Below, in pieces: positions 33,479 to 43,569 of a DNA stretch of 64,000 nucleotides. The position numbers and the translations under genes were made by a program. This stretch comes from Aeromicrobium sp. A1-2 (lineage in GTDB: Bacteria; Actinomycetota; Actinomycetes; Propionibacteriales; Nocardioidaceae): assembly GCF_003443875.1 (NCBI RefSeq), contig NZ_CP027482.1, positions 2,356,001 to 2,420,000 on the forward strand, written 5' to 3'. The notes below the pieces were generated by a model. The model did no database searches. It had not been told where the DNA came from and was given only the letters and a program-made list of their open reading frames with translations. Numbering within the stretch: the stretch's first letter is position 1; every line of letters starts with the position of its first letter.

Positions 33479-34486
33479 GTGGACAGCCTCCAGCCGGCAG
33501 AACAGGCCCCAGACCGAAATCTCGCCCTCGACCTCGTACGCGTAACGGAGGCGGGCGCGATGGCCGCTGGCCGCTGGGTGGGTCGTGGTGACAAGAATGG
33601 CGCCGATGGTGTTGCGGTCAACGCCATGCGCACCCTGATCAACACCGTGCAGATGGACGGTGTTGTCGTGATCGGCGAGGGCGAGAAGGATGAAGCGCCC
33701 ATGCTGTTCAACGGCGAGCACGTCGGCGATGGCACCGGACCGGAGTGCGATGTCGCGGTCGACCCGATCGACGGCACGACTCTGACCGCCAAGAGCCTTC
33801 CGAACGCCGTGTCGGTCATGGCCGTCGCGCCCCGCGGATCGATGTACGACCCGTCCGCTGTGTTCTACATGGAAAAGCTCATCGCCGGCCCCGAGGCAGC
33901 CGACCTGGTCGACATCCGCCTGCCGGTCGCCCAGAACATCGCCCTGGTTGCCAAGGCCAAGGGCATCTCAAACAGCGATGTGACGGTCTGTGTGCTCGAC
34001 CGCCCCCGGCACCAGAAGCTCGTCGACGAGATTCGCGCGGCTGGCGCCCGGATCAAGTTCATCATCGATGGCGACGTGGCCGGCGGCATCACCGCGGCTC
34101 GACCCGACACCGGCGTCGATCTGCTGGTCGGCATCGGCGGCACCCCCGAGGGCATCATCACGGCGTGCGCCATCAAGGCCATCGGCGGCACGATCCAGGG
34201 CAAGCTGTGGCCGGTCGACGACGACGAGCGCCAGCGTGCGATCGACGCCGGCCACGACCTCGACCGGGTGCTGCACACCAATGACCTGGTCGACGCCGAC
34301 GACTGCTTCTTCGTCGCGACCGGCATCACCGACGGTGAGCTGATGGCAGGTGTCCGTTACGGCGCCGGCAAGGCGTACACCGAGTCGATCGTCATGCGCT
34401 CGCGCAGCGGCACGATCCGCAAGATCAGCAGCGAGCACCAGCTCGGCAAGCTGCAGGCGTACTCCTCGATCGACTACGAGCACTGA
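33479..34486 (+). CDS. glpX: Class II fructose-1,6-bisphosphatase
   Basis: This 335-residue GlpX enzyme hydrolyses fructose 1,6-bisphosphate to fructose 6-phosphate in gluconeogenesis; class II is the only essential form in mycobacteria. Visible are [55 protein letters not shown] (metal-binding DPIDGT) and [20 protein letters not shown]. The GTG start at 33479 is 6-7 nt after TAGGAT, with no ribosome binding site, so it is probably leaderless. The next gene starts 7 bp after its stop. Confidence 0.97.
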   Translation: MDSLQPAEQAPDRNLALDLVRVTEAGAMAAGRWVGRGDKNGADGVAVNAMRTLINTVQMDGVVVIGEGEKDEAPMLFNGEHVGDGTGPECDVAVDPIDGTTLTAKSLPNAVSVMAVAPRGSMYDPSAVFYMEKLIAGPEAADLVDIRLPVAQNIALVAKAKGISNSDVTVCVLDRPRHQKLVDEIRAAGARIKFIIDGDVAGGITAARPDTGVDLLVGIGGTPEGIITACAIKAIGGTIQGKLWPVDDDERQRAIDAGHDLDRVLHTNDLVDADDCFFVATGITDGELMAGVRYGAGKAYTESIVMRSRSGTIRKISSEHQLGKLQAYSSIDYEH

Positions 34487-34493
34487 GGTCGGC

Positions 34494-35393
34494 ATGAATC
34501 GTTCTGGCGAGCAGTTCGCGTCGTTGCCGTCCGGGATCGACATCTGCTTCGAGACCTTCGGTAATCCCGAGAACCCGGCGATCCTGCTGGTCATGGGTCT
34601 CGGCGGGCCGATGGGCTGGTGGTCCGAGGACTTCTGCGAACGGCTCGCCCGCCGCGACTACCTCGTGATCCGCTATGACAACCGCGACACCGGGCGCTCC
34701 ACCAAGCTGCGCCAGCACAAGGTCGGCAAAGTCGATGTCGTGCGCGCCTTCGCGGGCCTGGCCAAGGCTCCCTACGGCATCAAAGACCTGGCCGAGGATG
34801 CGTTCGGCCTGCTCGACCACCTCGGTGTCGAGCGGGTGCACCTGGCCGGCGTGTCGATGGGCGGCATGATCGTCCAGACCATGGCGATCACTCAGCCCCA
34901 GCGCACGTCGTCGATGACCTCGATCATGTCGACGACGGGCAACCGCCGGGTCGGCTGGCAGCATCCACGCGTCATCCCCGCAATGCTCGCCTCGGCTGGC
35001 CGCACCCGCGACTCGTACGTCGACCGGTCACTGCGCACCTCGGCGGTCATCGGGTCGCCTGCCTTCCCCAGCGATGAGGAGCTGTCCCGCACCCGGGCCT
35101 ACGAGACGTACGACCGGGGCTGGATCGCCAGCGGCGTCGCGCGGCACATGTTGGCGGTGCTGACGCAGTCCGACCGCACCAAGGACCTCACGACGCTGGA
35201 CCTGCCGGTCACGGTGATCCACGGGCTCAGCGATCCGCTCGTGCACCGCTCCGGTGGCCGGGCCGTCGCCAATGCCGTGCCTGGTGCCGAGCACATCGAG
35301 ATCGCGGGCATGGCCCATGACCTGCCCACACAGCTCTACGACACGTACATCGAGGCGATCGTGCGCACCGCCGAGCGTTCCATCTCGCACTGA
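34494..35393 (+). CDS. Alpha/beta hydrolase
   Basis: This 299-residue hydrolase has ILLVMGLGGPMGWWSEDFCE (oxyanion region), VIRYDNRDTGRS, VHLAGVSMGGMIVQTMA with nucleophile Ser in GVSMGG, VTVIHGLSDPLV with Asp, and IAGMAHDLPTQLY with His. It resembles methylesterases and tropinesterase-like hydrolases (RdmC type); substrate is unknown. It is close behind glpX and probably shares its transcript, with TGAGGTC as a weak ribosome binding site. Confidence 0.9.
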   Translation: MNRSGEQFASLPSGIDICFETFGNPENPAILLVMGLGGPMGWWSEDFCERLARRDYLVIRYDNRDTGRSTKLRQHKVGKVDVVRAFAGLAKAPYGIKDLAEDAFGLLDHLGVERVHLAGVSMGGMIVQTMAITQPQRTSSMTSIMSTTGNRRVGWQHPRVIPAMLASAGRTRDSYVDRSLRTSAVIGSPAFPSDEELSRTRAYETYDRGWIASGVARHMLAVLTQSDRTKDLTTLDLPVTVIHGLSDPLVHRSGGRAVANAVPGAEHIEIAGMAHDLPTQLYDTYIEAIVRTAERSISH

Positions 35394-35420
35394 AAAACTC
35401 CGCAACTGCGGCTGCAGCGC

Positions 35421-35458
35421 TTGGTTTATTCCGCAGATCATGATCTAGACTGCCGTCC
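35421..35458 (+). promoter_or_regulatory. Leaderless promoter with 12-bp palindrome ahead of the molybdate operon
   Basis: A possible -35 TTGGTT (35421-35426) and -10 TAGACT (35446-35451) lie 19 bp apart, the -10 ending 7 nt before the ATG at 35459. AGATCATGATCT (35435-35446), a perfect palindrome, fills the spacer and touches the -10. A repressor bound there would block transcription; the Mop-domain regulator encoded first in the operon is a natural candidate. Confidence 0.5.
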
Positions 35459-35860
35459 ATGGTGCACATACGTATCTCCGACGCCGCTCGGTTCCTGGGC
35501 GTCAGCGACGACACCGTGCGCCGATCGATCAGCAGCGGGGCCCTCGCCTCGGTGACCGACGCGTCCGGCCGGATGGCGATCGAGGGCCGTGCGCTGGCCG
35601 AGTTCGCCAAGGCCCAAGCCGGCTCGGCCGCCGACGCAGGGTCCACCAGCTCGGCCCGCAATCGGTTTGTTGGTCTGGTGACAGCGGTCAAGACCGACGC
35701 CGTCATGGCGCAGGTCGAGATGCAGTGCGGCCCGTTCCGCGTCGTCTCGCTGATGAGCAGCGAGGCCGTCGACGAGCTCGGTCTGGAGCCCGGATCCGTC
35801 GCGGTCGCGGTGATCAAGTCGACCAACGTCATCATCGAGTCGCTCTCCGGCTCGGCATGA
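35459..35860 (+). CDS. HTH-Mop molybdate-responsive regulator/molybdopterin-binding protein
   Basis: This 133-residue protein joins an N-terminal excisionase/MerR-like helix-turn-helix ([20 protein letters not shown]) to a C-terminal Mop (TOBE) domain ([50 protein letters not shown]), which binds molybdate or tungstate. It is the first gene of the mod operon, overlapping modA by 4 bp. The likely role is sensing of molybdate with control of modABC; the small size resembles Clostridium/actinobacterial Mop-HTH proteins and not E. coli ModE. Confidence 0.88.
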   Translation: MVHIRISDAARFLGVSDDTVRRSISSGALASVTDASGRMAIEGRALAEFAKAQAGSAADAGSTSSARNRFVGLVTAVKTDAVMAQVEMQCGPFRVVSLMSSEAVDELGLEPGSVAVAVIKSTNVIIESLSGSA

Positions 35861-36621
35861 GGCATCTTCTGCTCGGGTTGGCGCTGCTCGTGCCGCTGAG
35901 CGCCTGCTCCGACGGTGCGCTCGACGACCGAGCGGGCGACTCGCCGCAGGTCACGATCACGGTGTACGCCGCAGCGTCGCTCAAGGACACGTTCACCGAG
36001 ATCGGGCGGCAGTTCGAGGCCGAGCACGACGGCGTCACCGTGGCGTTCAGCTTCGCCGGCTCGTCCGACCTCCTCGCGCAGATCCAGCAGGGTGCGCCCG
36101 CGGACGTGTTCGCGTCCGCCGACGCCGACACGATGGACACGGCACATGCCGCGGGCGTCCTCGACGGCGCCGCGCAGGACTTCGCCTCCAACACCCTCGA
36201 GATCGCCACTCCGCCGGACAATCCGGCCGACGTCGCCACCCTCCGGGATCTCGCCGACAGGCGAGTACGGACCGTGGTCTGCGCCCCACAGGTGCCGTGC
36301 GGCGCTGCTGCGGTCGGCGTCCAGAAGGCCGCCCGCATCGCGATCCCCGCGGTCAGCGAGGAGCAGTCGGTGACCGATGTGCTGGGCAAGGTCATCTCCG
36401 GCGAGGCCGACGCCGGCCTGGTCTACGTCACGGACGTCAAGGCCGCCGGCGACCGGGTCGCCGGGATCGAGATTCCCGAGTCCGCCGGGGTCGTCAACAC
36501 GTACCCCATCGCTCCCGTCCGGCGCAGCGCGCACGCGGAGGACGCCCAGGTCTTCGCCGACTTCGTGGTCGGACGGCAGGGGCGCGCCGTGCTGGCCGCC
36601 GCCGGATTCGGCCCACCCTGA
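35857..36621 (+). CDS. modA: Molybdate ABC transporter substrate-binding lipoprotein
   Basis: This 254-residue lipoprotein has signal and lipobox [10 protein letters not shown], then the ModA fold: [59 protein letters not shown] and [20 protein letters not shown]. The Ser residues in AAASL and AGSSD coordinate the oxyanion. It binds molybdate outside the membrane and hands it to ModB. It overlaps both neighbours (ATGA with the regulator, TGATG with modB). Confidence 0.95.
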   Translation: MRHLLLGLALLVPLSACSDGALDDRAGDSPQVTITVYAAASLKDTFTEIGRQFEAEHDGVTVAFSFAGSSDLLAQIQQGAPADVFASADADTMDTAHAAGVLDGAAQDFASNTLEIATPPDNPADVATLRDLADRRVRTVVCAPQVPCGAAAVGVQKAARIAIPAVSEEQSVTDVLGKVISGEADAGLVYVTDVKAAGDRVAGIEIPESAGVVNTYPIAPVRRSAHAEDAQVFADFVVGRQGRAVLAAAGFGPP

Positions 36622-37409
36622 TGGCGACCGGCTCCTCCGGGCTCCCCCGCTGGATCTTCGCTCCCGCCGCAGTGGGCGCCCTGTTCATCGTGCTTCCGCT
36701 GGGGGCGATGGCCTCGCGCGTGGACTGGGGTGCGTTCCCGACGCTGATCACGTCCGACTCGTCGCAGGCCGCGCTGGGGCTCAGCCTGCGCACCTCCGCA
36801 GCGAGCACGGTCCTTTGCATCCTGCTGGGCGTCCCGATGGCACTCGTGCTGGCCAGGACAACCTTCCGCGGGCAGTCGATCGTGCGGTCACTCGTGCTGC
36901 TGCCGCTGGTGCTGCCACCGGTCGTCGGCGGGATCGCACTGCTCTACACCTTTGGCCGGCGCGGCTTGCTCGGCGAGACCCTCGACGTCCTGGGTCTGCA
37001 GATTGCGTTCTCCACGACTGCCGTGGTCATCGCGCAGACCTTCGTCGCCCTGCCGTTCATGGTCGTGAGCCTGGAGGGCGCGCTCCGCGCCACCGGGCAG
37101 CGGTACGACGTTGTCGCGGCGACACTCGGCGCTCGCCCCACCACTGTCCTGCGTCGGGTCACGCTGCCGATGGTGCTGCCCGGGCTCGCCGCCGGCACCG
37201 TGCTGTCGTTCGCTCGGGCGCTGGGCGAGTTCGGAGCGACGCTCACCTTTGCGGGCAGCCTCGAGGGTGTGACCCGCACCCTCCCGCTGGAGATCTACCT
37301 GCAGCGCGAGACCGACCCCGACGCTGCGGTCGCGCTCTCGCTCGTCCTGGTCGCCGTCGCGATCCTGGTCATCGGGCTGGTCCGGGGCTCACGGAGCGCG
37401 ACGCCGTGA
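36621..37409 (+). CDS. modB: Molybdate ABC transporter permease
   Basis: This 262-residue permease has about six helices and the CysTW/ModB-type EAA loop [20 protein letters not shown], then [20 protein letters not shown] and [16 protein letters not shown]. It forms the homodimeric channel for molybdate. Its start codon shares one base with the modA stop and its end overlaps modC by 4 bp, so all three are made from one message. Confidence 0.95.
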   Translation: MATGSSGLPRWIFAPAAVGALFIVLPLGAMASRVDWGAFPTLITSDSSQAALGLSLRTSAASTVLCILLGVPMALVLARTTFRGQSIVRSLVLLPLVLPPVVGGIALLYTFGRRGLLGETLDVLGLQIAFSTTAVVIAQTFVALPFMVVSLEGALRATGQRYDVVAATLGARPTTVLRRVTLPMVLPGLAAGTVLSFARALGEFGATLTFAGSLEGVTRTLPLEIYLQRETDPDAAVALSLVLVAVAILVIGLVRGSRSATP

Positions 37410-38449
37410 GCCTGCGCATCGAAGCGACGATCACCGCCCGCGACCTCGACGTCTCCCTCGAGGTCGGCGAGGGTGAGATCGTCGCGATCCTCGGGCCCAA
37501 CGGCGCCGGCAAGTCCTCACTGCTATCGATGATCGCGGGGATCCTGCGGCCCGACACTGGCCGGGCGTCTCTCGGTGCCGACGTCCTGTTCGACCTCGCG
37601 CGGGGCACGTGGCAACCCGCGCACGCCCGCGGCACTGCACTGCTGGCGCAGGATCCGCTGCTGTTCCCTCGCCTCAGCGTCGTTGACAACGTCGCCTTCG
37701 GCCCGCGTAGCGCCGGCCGTTCCCGCTCGGAAGCCCGCGCAGCGGCCATGACCTGGCTCGCCGCGGTCGATGCGGTCGAGCTCGCTGCCGCCCGACCATC
37801 CCGGCTCTCCGGCGGGCAGGCACAGCGCGTGGCGATCGCCCGGGCGCTCGCCGCCGAGCCCAGGCTGCTGCTCCTCGACGAGCCGATGGCCGCACTCGAC
37901 ATCACGGTGGTGCCGGCCATGCGACAGGTGTTGCGTCGCGTGCTCGCCGGCCGAACCGCGATCATCGTGACGCACGATGTGCTCGACGCCCTCCTGCTCG
38001 CCGACCGCGTCGTCGTGATGGAGCGCGGAAGGATCGCCGAGGAAGGTCCGACGCGGATCATACTGACCAGGCCGCGCAGCACGTTCGGCGCCGACATCGC
38101 CGGCCTCAACCTGGTGCGCGGGACCTCGGCAGGTGGGGCCGTGCGTACGCCAGCCGGGGCTACCGTCGCCGGGCTGTCCGAGCAGTCGGTGCCCGAGGGC
38201 ATGGCTGCCGTCGCGGTGTTCAGTCCGAGCTCGGTCGGTGTCTACGTCGAACCGCCGGCCGGCAGCCCCCGCAACGTGTTCGCGTCGACGATCCGCGAGC
38301 TCGAGCCGCGAGGCGCGCAGGTTCGCGTCCGTACCGACGACCTCAGCGCCGACGTCACCCTCCCGGTGGTCGCCGAGCTCGACCTGGCGCCGGGACGTCA
38401 GGTCTTCCTCGTCGTCAAGGCCAGCGAGGTCTCGATCTATCCCGCCTGA
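37406..38449 (+). CDS. modC: Molybdate ABC transporter ATP-binding protein
   Basis: This 347-residue ATPase has an intact set of motifs: Walker [11 protein letters not shown]-loop [11 protein letters not shown], signature [15 protein letters not shown], Walker [13 protein letters not shown] and H-loop VTHD. The C-terminal TOBE/Mop-like domain (residues about 275-347) can bind molybdate and give trans-inhibition. GTG start within GTGA overlap with modB. It ends 92 bp before fumC. Confidence 0.95.
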   Translation: MSLRIEATITARDLDVSLEVGEGEIVAILGPNGAGKSSLLSMIAGILRPDTGRASLGADVLFDLARGTWQPAHARGTALLAQDPLLFPRLSVVDNVAFGPRSAGRSRSEARAAAMTWLAAVDAVELAAARPSRLSGGQAQRVAIARALAAEPRLLLLDEPMAALDITVVPAMRQVLRRVLAGRTAIIVTHDVLDALLLADRVVVMERGRIAEEGPTRIILTRPRSTFGADIAGLNLVRGTSAGGAVRTPAGATVAGLSEQSVPEGMAAVAVFSPSSVGVYVEPPAGSPRNVFASTIRELEPRGAQVRVRTDDLSADVTLPVVAELDLAPGRQVFLVVKASEVSIYPA

Positions 38450-38541
38450 TTTCCTCATCGGTCGGCGTGAGGCAGGCTGAGTCGGGCGGCAGGTCCCGTC
38501 CTGCCGCACCGCCGTGCAAGGCCCAGCGATATCGTCGCGAC

Positions 38542-39927
38542 ATGACCGAATATCGCATCGAGCACGACACCATGGGCGAGGTACGCGTCCCCGCTGACGC
38601 CCTCTGGCGAGCCCAGACCCAGCGAGCCGTCGAGAACTTCCCGATCTCCGGCACACCGATCGAGCCGGCCCAGATCCGCGCGCTCGCGCAGATCAAGGCC
38701 GCCTGCGCCAAGGCCAACGCCGAGCTCGGCATCCTCGACCAAGACATCGCCGACGCGATCGTGGCCGCCGCCGAGGAGATCGCCTCCGGTGCACACGATG
38801 CGCAGTTCCCGATCGACGTCTTCCAGACAGGATCGGGCACCTCGAGCAACATGAACACCAACGAGGTCCTCGCGACGCTGGCCACCCGGTCGCTCGGCAA
38901 GGAAGTGCACCCCAACGACCACGTCAACGCGAGCCAGTCGTCCAACGACGTGTTCCCAACATCGATCCACCTCGCGGCAACCGCATCGGCGAGCAACGAG
39001 CTGATCCCCGCACTGGACCACCTCGCGACCTCGCTCGAGACCAAGGCCGCCGAATTCGCCACGGTCGTCAAGTCCGGACGTACCCACCTGATGGACGCCA
39101 CCCCGGTGACTCTGGGCCAGGAGTTCGGCGGCTACGCCCACCAGATCCGCCGTGGCATCGAGCGGGTCGAGGCGTCGCTGCCCCGCACCGCCGAGGTCCC
39201 GCTCGGCGGCACCGCGGTCGGCACCGGCATCAACACGCCGATCGGCTTCCCGCAGCGCGTCATCGAGATCCTCGCCGAGAACACCGGCCTGCCGATCACC
39301 GAGGCCGTCGACCACTTCGAGGCGCAGAGCGCCCGCGACGGACTCGTCGAGATGTCGGGCCAGCTGCGCACCATCGCGGTCAGCCTGACCAAGATCTGCA
39401 ACGACCTGCGCTGGATGGGCTCGGGACCTCGTACGGGCCTCGGCGAGATCGCCCTGCCCGACCTGCAGCCCGGCTCGAGCATCATGCCCGGCAAAGTCAA
39501 CCCGGTCCTGCCCGAGGCGACGCTGATGGTCGCGGCCCAGGTCATCGGCAACGACGCGACGATCGCGACGGCCGGCGCCTCCGGATCGTTCGAGCTCAAC
39601 GTCATGCTGCCGGTCATCGGTCGCAACCTGCTGGAGTCGATGCGCCTGCTCGGCAACGCCTCACGGGTGCTGGCTGACCGCTGCATCGACGGCATCACTG
39701 CCGACGAGGAGCGCTGCCTGTTCCTCGCCGAGTCGTCGCCGTCGGTCGTGACGCCGCTCAACCGGTTCATCGGCTACGAGAGCGCAGCCAAGGTCGCCAA
39801 GCAGGCGGTCAAGGACAAGAAGACCATCCGTCAGGTCGTCATCGAGATGGGCTTCGTCGAGCGTGGTGACATCAGCGAGGCCGATCTCGACAAGGCCCTC
39901 GACGTCATGTCGATGACCCACCCCTAA
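38542..39927 (+). CDS. fumC: Class II fumarate hydratase
   Basis: This 461-residue iron-independent fumarase catalyses the hydration of fumarate to malate in the TCA cycle. Visible are [17 protein letters not shown], the [20 protein letters not shown] region with catalytic His, [20 protein letters not shown] and the family signature [15 protein letters not shown] with catalytic Ser. The ATG at 38542 follows TATCGT by 6 nt without a ribosome binding site, so it is likely leaderless. The neighbour set glpX-fumC matches mycobacterial Rv1098c-Rv1099c. Confidence 0.97.
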   Translation: MTEYRIEHDTMGEVRVPADALWRAQTQRAVENFPISGTPIEPAQIRALAQIKAACAKANAELGILDQDIADAIVAAAEEIASGAHDAQFPIDVFQTGSGTSSNMNTNEVLATLATRSLGKEVHPNDHVNASQSSNDVFPTSIHLAATASASNELIPALDHLATSLETKAAEFATVVKSGRTHLMDATPVTLGQEFGGYAHQIRRGIERVEASLPRTAEVPLGGTAVGTGINTPIGFPQRVIEILAENTGLPITEAVDHFEAQSARDGLVEMSGQLRTIAVSLTKICNDLRWMGSGPRTGLGEIALPDLQPGSSIMPGKVNPVLPEATLMVAAQVIGNDATIATAGASGSFELNVMLPVIGRNLLESMRLLGNASRVLADRCIDGITADEERCLFLAESSPSVVTPLNRFIGYESAAKVAKQAVKDKKTIRQVVIEMGFVERGDISEADLDKALDVMSMTHP

Positions 39928-39940
39928 CCCCCCCCCTCCC

Positions 39941-40082
39941 CGCTGACGGGTCACTTTCCGTCCGCTGACGGGTCACTTTCCGTCCGCTGACGGGTCACTT
40001 TTTGCAGAACGACGGGTCATGAACCGCCCCCGCGCGGGACAGGAACTGACCCGTCACTGGACGAAAAGTGACCCGTCAGCGT
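39941..40082. repeat. Tandem and inverted repeat cluster built on TGACGGGTCA
   Basis: Two perfect 22-bp direct copies (39941 and 39963, CGCTGACGGGTCACTTTCCG plus TC) are followed by a third, partly diverged copy at 39985. A short GACGGGTCA copy lies at 40011, and two inverted copies at about 40046-40055 (CTGACCCGTCA) and 40064-40081 (AAAAGTGACCCGTCAGCG). The outer arms could form a long hairpin of about 18 bp. It separates convergent fumC and the DUF2079 gene, so it can act as a bidirectional terminator, but the number of direct copies exceeds what termination needs. Confidence 0.9.
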
Positions 40083-40100
40083 TCGGGGTGGGGGTGGGGG

Positions 40101-41429
40101 TCAGCGTTGGCGGCGGGCGAGAAGGTAGCCGTCGTTGTCGTAGACCAGCTCGTACGTTCCTCCGTGCGCCTGCTCGGCGTAGCCGACGATGTCGTCGGGT
40201 GAGCCGATCCCGGCGCCGACGTCGAACAGCACGTACTCGGGTGTCGCGTCACCGACCGACCCGTACCAGTAGACCGTGTGATCGGTGACGAGGTGACTCA
40301 TCATCGCGATGTCGGTCTCGACGCTCGCGCCGTCGGGCACCGCAGCGATGACCGCGCGCGCCGATGCGGCACGCGGCGCCTCGGCGTACGTCTGATCGTC
40401 TAGCAGCGTCGCGAGGGGTGAGTTGACCAGCGTGAACGCCGTGACCACGACAGCGACGACCGTCGCCCACCGCAACGTGGGCCACCGCCGCATCGTGTCG
40501 ATCATCGCGACGAACACGATCGGCATGAGCACCAGCGAGTAGTGCCACTCGGTGCCCCAGTAGTAGGCGTTGTCGCCCGCGAACCGCCACGCGAAGGTCG
40601 GGAGCACCAGCAGCACCCACGGAGACAGCAGGGCAGCCAACCCCGTGATCCCGACGGTCAACGCGACGGTCGCGGCCTTGCGTCCCGGTTCGTCGAGCAG
40701 CGTCGTCAACAGCCCCCGGTCACCGCCCAACGTCGAGGCGTAGGCGTAGGCGTCGCTGGACGCGAACGCCGGGATGGCGACCAGCACGATCACGGCGGTC
40801 GCGATCAGGCCGGTCGACAGCAGCGCCAGCCCCCGTCGTCGCTCCCCCGCCAGCCACAGGACTCCGCCGATCACCGCGACGGTCAGTCCCAAGTCCTCCT
40901 TGACCAACAGCAACGGGAGCGACCAAGCGACAACGGCGCCGAACCGCCGGTCGACGTACGCCGCTCCGGCCAGCGCCAGCAGCGGGGCACCGAAGGCGAC
41001 CTCGTGGAACTCCGCCTCGACCGCGGACTGCAGGCCGAAGGACACCGCGTACGCGATCCCGATCGCGGAGCCGGTCAACGTGCCGAGGTGGCGCATCGCC
41101 AGCACCGCGATGACCGCGACCGAGATCGCGATCAGCACGACCTGCGCCAGCGCAATCGTCTGAGCGGCCGGGAACAGCCGGTAGAACGGTGCGATCAGCG
41201 CGTCGATGGGTGAGAAGTGGTCGCCGAGGATGTTGTAGCCCGGGCCCTTGACGTCGACGATCGGCGCGCCGGGCCGCGCATAACCCTTGACCGCCTGCTC
41301 GAAGATCGCGTGGTCCCACGACGAGATCGTGAACCGGCGATAGCGCAGCAGTGCGAGGAGCCCGTACGCGACGCCCGCAGCGACCGCCAGCAGCGCTGCG
41401 ATCGACCGCTGCCGGCCGACCCTGGTCAT
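40101..41429 (-). CDS. DUF2079 polytopic membrane protein (GT-C-like)
   Basis: This 442-residue protein has about ten membrane helices and the DUF2079 signature: RFTISSWDHAIFEQAVKGYA, GDHFSPIDALIAPFYRLFP, EFHEVAFGAPLLALA and LLVKEDLGLTVAVIGG. The family is grouped with GT-C-type polyprenyl-phosphate sugar transferases because of early loop acidic motifs (WDH, GDHFSP), although no activity is established. It is the last gene of a sugar-transporter operon, its start overlapping the ATPase stop by 4 bp, which suggests a role on the transported glycan. Confidence 0.88.
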   Translation of the reverse strand: MTRVGRQRSIAALLAVAAGVAYGLLALLRYRRFTISSWDHAIFEQAVKGYARPGAPIVDVKGPGYNILGDHFSPIDALIAPFYRLFPAAQTIALAQVVLIAISVAVIAVLAMRHLGTLTGSAIGIAYAVSFGLQSAVEAEFHEVAFGAPLLALAGAAYVDRRFGAVVAWSLPLLLVKEDLGLTVAVIGGVLWLAGERRRGLALLSTGLIATAVIVLVAIPAFASSDAYAYASTLGGDRGLLTTLLDEPGRKAATVALTVGITGLAALLSPWVLLVLPTFAWRFAGDNAYYWGTEWHYSLVLMPIVFVAMIDTMRRWPTLRWATVVAVVVTAFTLVNSPLATLLDDQTYAEAPRAASARAVIAAVPDGASVETDIAMMSHLVTDHTVYWYGSVGDATPEYVLFDVGAGIGSPDDIVGYAEQAHGGTYELVYDNDGYLLARRQR

Positions 41430-42592
41430 CGGCCGAGCGTGAGGTTCTCGCCCGTCTCGGGGTCGAACACGTGGACCTTCATCCGCGGAATCACGACTCG
41501 GATCGACATGCCCGGGCTCAGCGGGCTGTCCGGGGCGAGCTCGGCGACGAGGAAGTTCTGGAACAGGTCGAACTCGAGCAGGTCCTCGACCTCGTTCAGC
41601 AGGTCCTCCACCTCAGGGGCGATCTCGTAGCCGAGGTAGGCGAACTGGCTGCTGCCGCGCCACTCGACATCATCGATCCGTGTCGTGAACTCGACCCGGT
41701 CGGTCACTGACTGGCCACCCTGCCCGGACGCGTCGTAGCAGTGCTCGGGGCGGATACCGGCGACCACGACCCCACGGCTACCGATTCGCTCCAGCAGGTC
41801 GTCGTCGAGCAGCATCGTGGCCAGCGGCATCACGAGCTGGCGGTCCATCGGGAACGCCGGCACGAGGTTCATCGGCGGCGAGCCCAGGTATCCGGCCACG
41901 AACATGTCGGCGGGCCGCTCGTAGAGGTCCCGCGGGGTGCCGACCTGGTGGATGAAGCCCTGGTGCATGACCGCGACGCGGTCGGCGATGCTGAGCGCCT
42001 CCTCGACGTCGCTGGTCGTGAAGATCGAGGTGCGTTGGTGCTCGTGCTGCCACTGGGTCGTCACGGATCGCACGTGTGATCGCAACCGTTCCGACTGCTG
42101 CGAGAACGGGGCATCGAGCAGGTACGCGTTGGCATCGCGCACGATCGAGCGGCCCAGCGCGACCCGTTGGCGCTGCGCGTCATCCAGATCGGCGGGCTTG
42201 AGCTCCAGCAGGTCGCCGAGGGCGAGGAGGTCGGCCACCTCGTGGATCTTGGCCGACAGCTCTGCACGGTCGTAGCCGCGGCGGAGCGTCGCAGCAAAGG
42301 CGAGGTTGTCGAACACGTCGAGGTGCGGGTGCAGCGCGAAGTCCTGGAACACCATCGCCAGGTCGCGACCGCGCGGATCGACCGCGTTGACGACGCCGTC
42401 TCCGATCACGATGTCACCTGAGGTCTGCTCCTCGAGCCCGGCGAGTGTGCGCAGCAACAGGCTCTTGCCGGCACCCGACGGTCCTGTGATCGCGAGCGTC
42501 TCGCCGGACGGCACCGTCAGGCTGACGTCGTCCAGCAGTGGGCGCTCGCGCCCCCCGGACGTCGTGAGGTTGCGGACTTCGATCGAGGTCAT
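41426..42592 (-). CDS. MalK/SugC-type ABC transporter ATPase with eroded catalytic motifs
   Basis: This 388-residue protein has the MalK layout: nucleotide domain 1-235, then a C-terminal TOBE/OB domain with [13 protein letters not shown] and [20 protein letters not shown]. Walker A GPSGAGKS (37-44) and Q-loop [10 protein letters not shown] are intact. The signature LSGGQ is LDDAQ (136-140), Walker B LLLDEP is YLLDAP with the catalytic Glu replaced by Ala161, the D-loop reads SQQS, and the H-loop His is Ser194 (FTTSDVEEA). ATP could bind, but hydrolysis by the normal mechanism looks impossible. The gene is otherwise full length and in frame. Confidence 0.9.
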   Translation of the reverse strand: MTSIEVRNLTTSGGRERPLLDDVSLTVPSGETLAITGPSGAGKSLLLRTLAGLEEQTSGDIVIGDGVVNAVDPRGRDLAMVFQDFALHPHLDVFDNLAFAATLRRGYDRAELSAKIHEVADLLALGDLLELKPADLDDAQRQRVALGRSIVRDANAYLLDAPFSQQSERLRSHVRSVTTQWQHEHQRTSIFTTSDVEEALSIADRVAVMHQGFIHQVGTPRDLYERPADMFVAGYLGSPPMNLVPAFPMDRQLVMPLATMLLDDDLLERIGSRGVVVAGIRPEHCYDASGQGGQSVTDRVEFTTRIDDVEWRGSSQFAYLGYEIAPEVEDLLNEVEDLLEFDLFQNFLVAELAPDSPLSPGMSIRVVIPRMKVHVFDPETGENLTLGR

Positions 42593-43569
42593 CGGTACGA
42601 CCTTCCGAGGAGGTGGCTGATCCTGCGCGGGAACACGAGGAGAAGGAGCAGGGCGGGCAGGACCCAGAGCAGACCGGCTGCCGCGACCGCTGAGCTGGGG
42701 CTGTCGAGCTCACCACTCGCGAGCATCAGGGTGGCGGGGAACGGGCGGGACCCATCATCGACGGACAGCGCCGCACCCAGCACGAAGTCGTTGCACCCGG
42801 CCACGAAGACCAGCAACGTCACGACGAGCATGCCGGGGGCGACGTTGGGCAGCACGAACCGGCGCAGGGACTGGCGTCGCGTCGCGCCGTCGGCCCGCAC
42901 CGCATCGCGCAGCGACCACGGCACGTCGCGGAACACCGTGACGCACAGCCAGATCGCCAGCGGCAGGGTGACCGCCAGAGCGGGCGGCACCAGCGCCAGA
43001 CGAGAGCCGAACCGATCGAGCTGGATCAGCTGGTCCGCCATTGGCCCGACCAGAGCCACCAGCGGCAGCAGCAGCGCGGCGAGGACCAGGCCGTATGCGG
43101 TGCGACGCCCACGCACCGGCAGGCGTACCAGCGCGTATGCCGCCATGATCGCGAGAGGCATGGCCACGACCGTCGCGATGCCGGCGACCAAGACCGACGT
43201 ACCGGCGGCCTGTCGCAGGACCTCGGAGTGGATGGCACCGTCGAAGGCGCCCCAGGAGACGTCCTGGGGCCAGACGCTGCGTGCCGTCTCGCCCGCCGGA
43301 GCCGTCGCCACGGTGAACGTCCACAGCAACGGGATCACGGTGAACGCGACAAAGACCTCGACGCCGACGATCGACCAGATCGAGACGGCACGTCGGGTGT
43401 CGGCGAACAGGATGCCGGCAGCGCTGGTCGCCATCAGGACGACCGCCACGGCGATCCAGATCCACAGGTCGGGCCTGGCGACGCGGATGATGCCGTAGTT
43501 GGCGACTGCGAAGCCCAGGAGGAACGCGGTGCCGGAGGCCCAGAGCCTCGACCGCACGGAGGGAGTCAC
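42589..43569 (-). CDS. Sugar ABC transporter permease (MalG/SugB type)
   Basis: This 326-residue permease has the MalG-type EAA loop [20 protein letters not shown], then [16 protein letters not shown]. It is longer than the usual 275-300 residues because of one or two extra N-terminal helices ([37 protein letters not shown]). GTG at 43569 has CAGGAGG just upstream and overlaps the partner permease stop by 4 bp. With the MalF-type gene it forms the membrane channel for an unknown saccharide. Confidence 0.9.
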   Translation of the reverse strand: MTPSVRSRLWASGTAFLLGFAVANYGIIRVARPDLWIWIAVAVVLMATSAAGILFADTRRAVSIWSIVGVEVFVAFTVIPLLWTFTVATAPAGETARSVWPQDVSWGAFDGAIHSEVLRQAAGTSVLVAGIATVVAMPLAIMAAYALVRLPVRGRRTAYGLVLAALLLPLVALVGPMADQLIQLDRFGSRLALVPPALAVTLPLAIWLCVTVFRDVPWSLRDAVRADGATRRQSLRRFVLPNVAPGMLVVTLLVFVAGCNDFVLGAALSVDDGSRPFPATLMLASGELDSPSSAVAAAGLLWVLPALLLLLVFPRRISHLLGRSYR

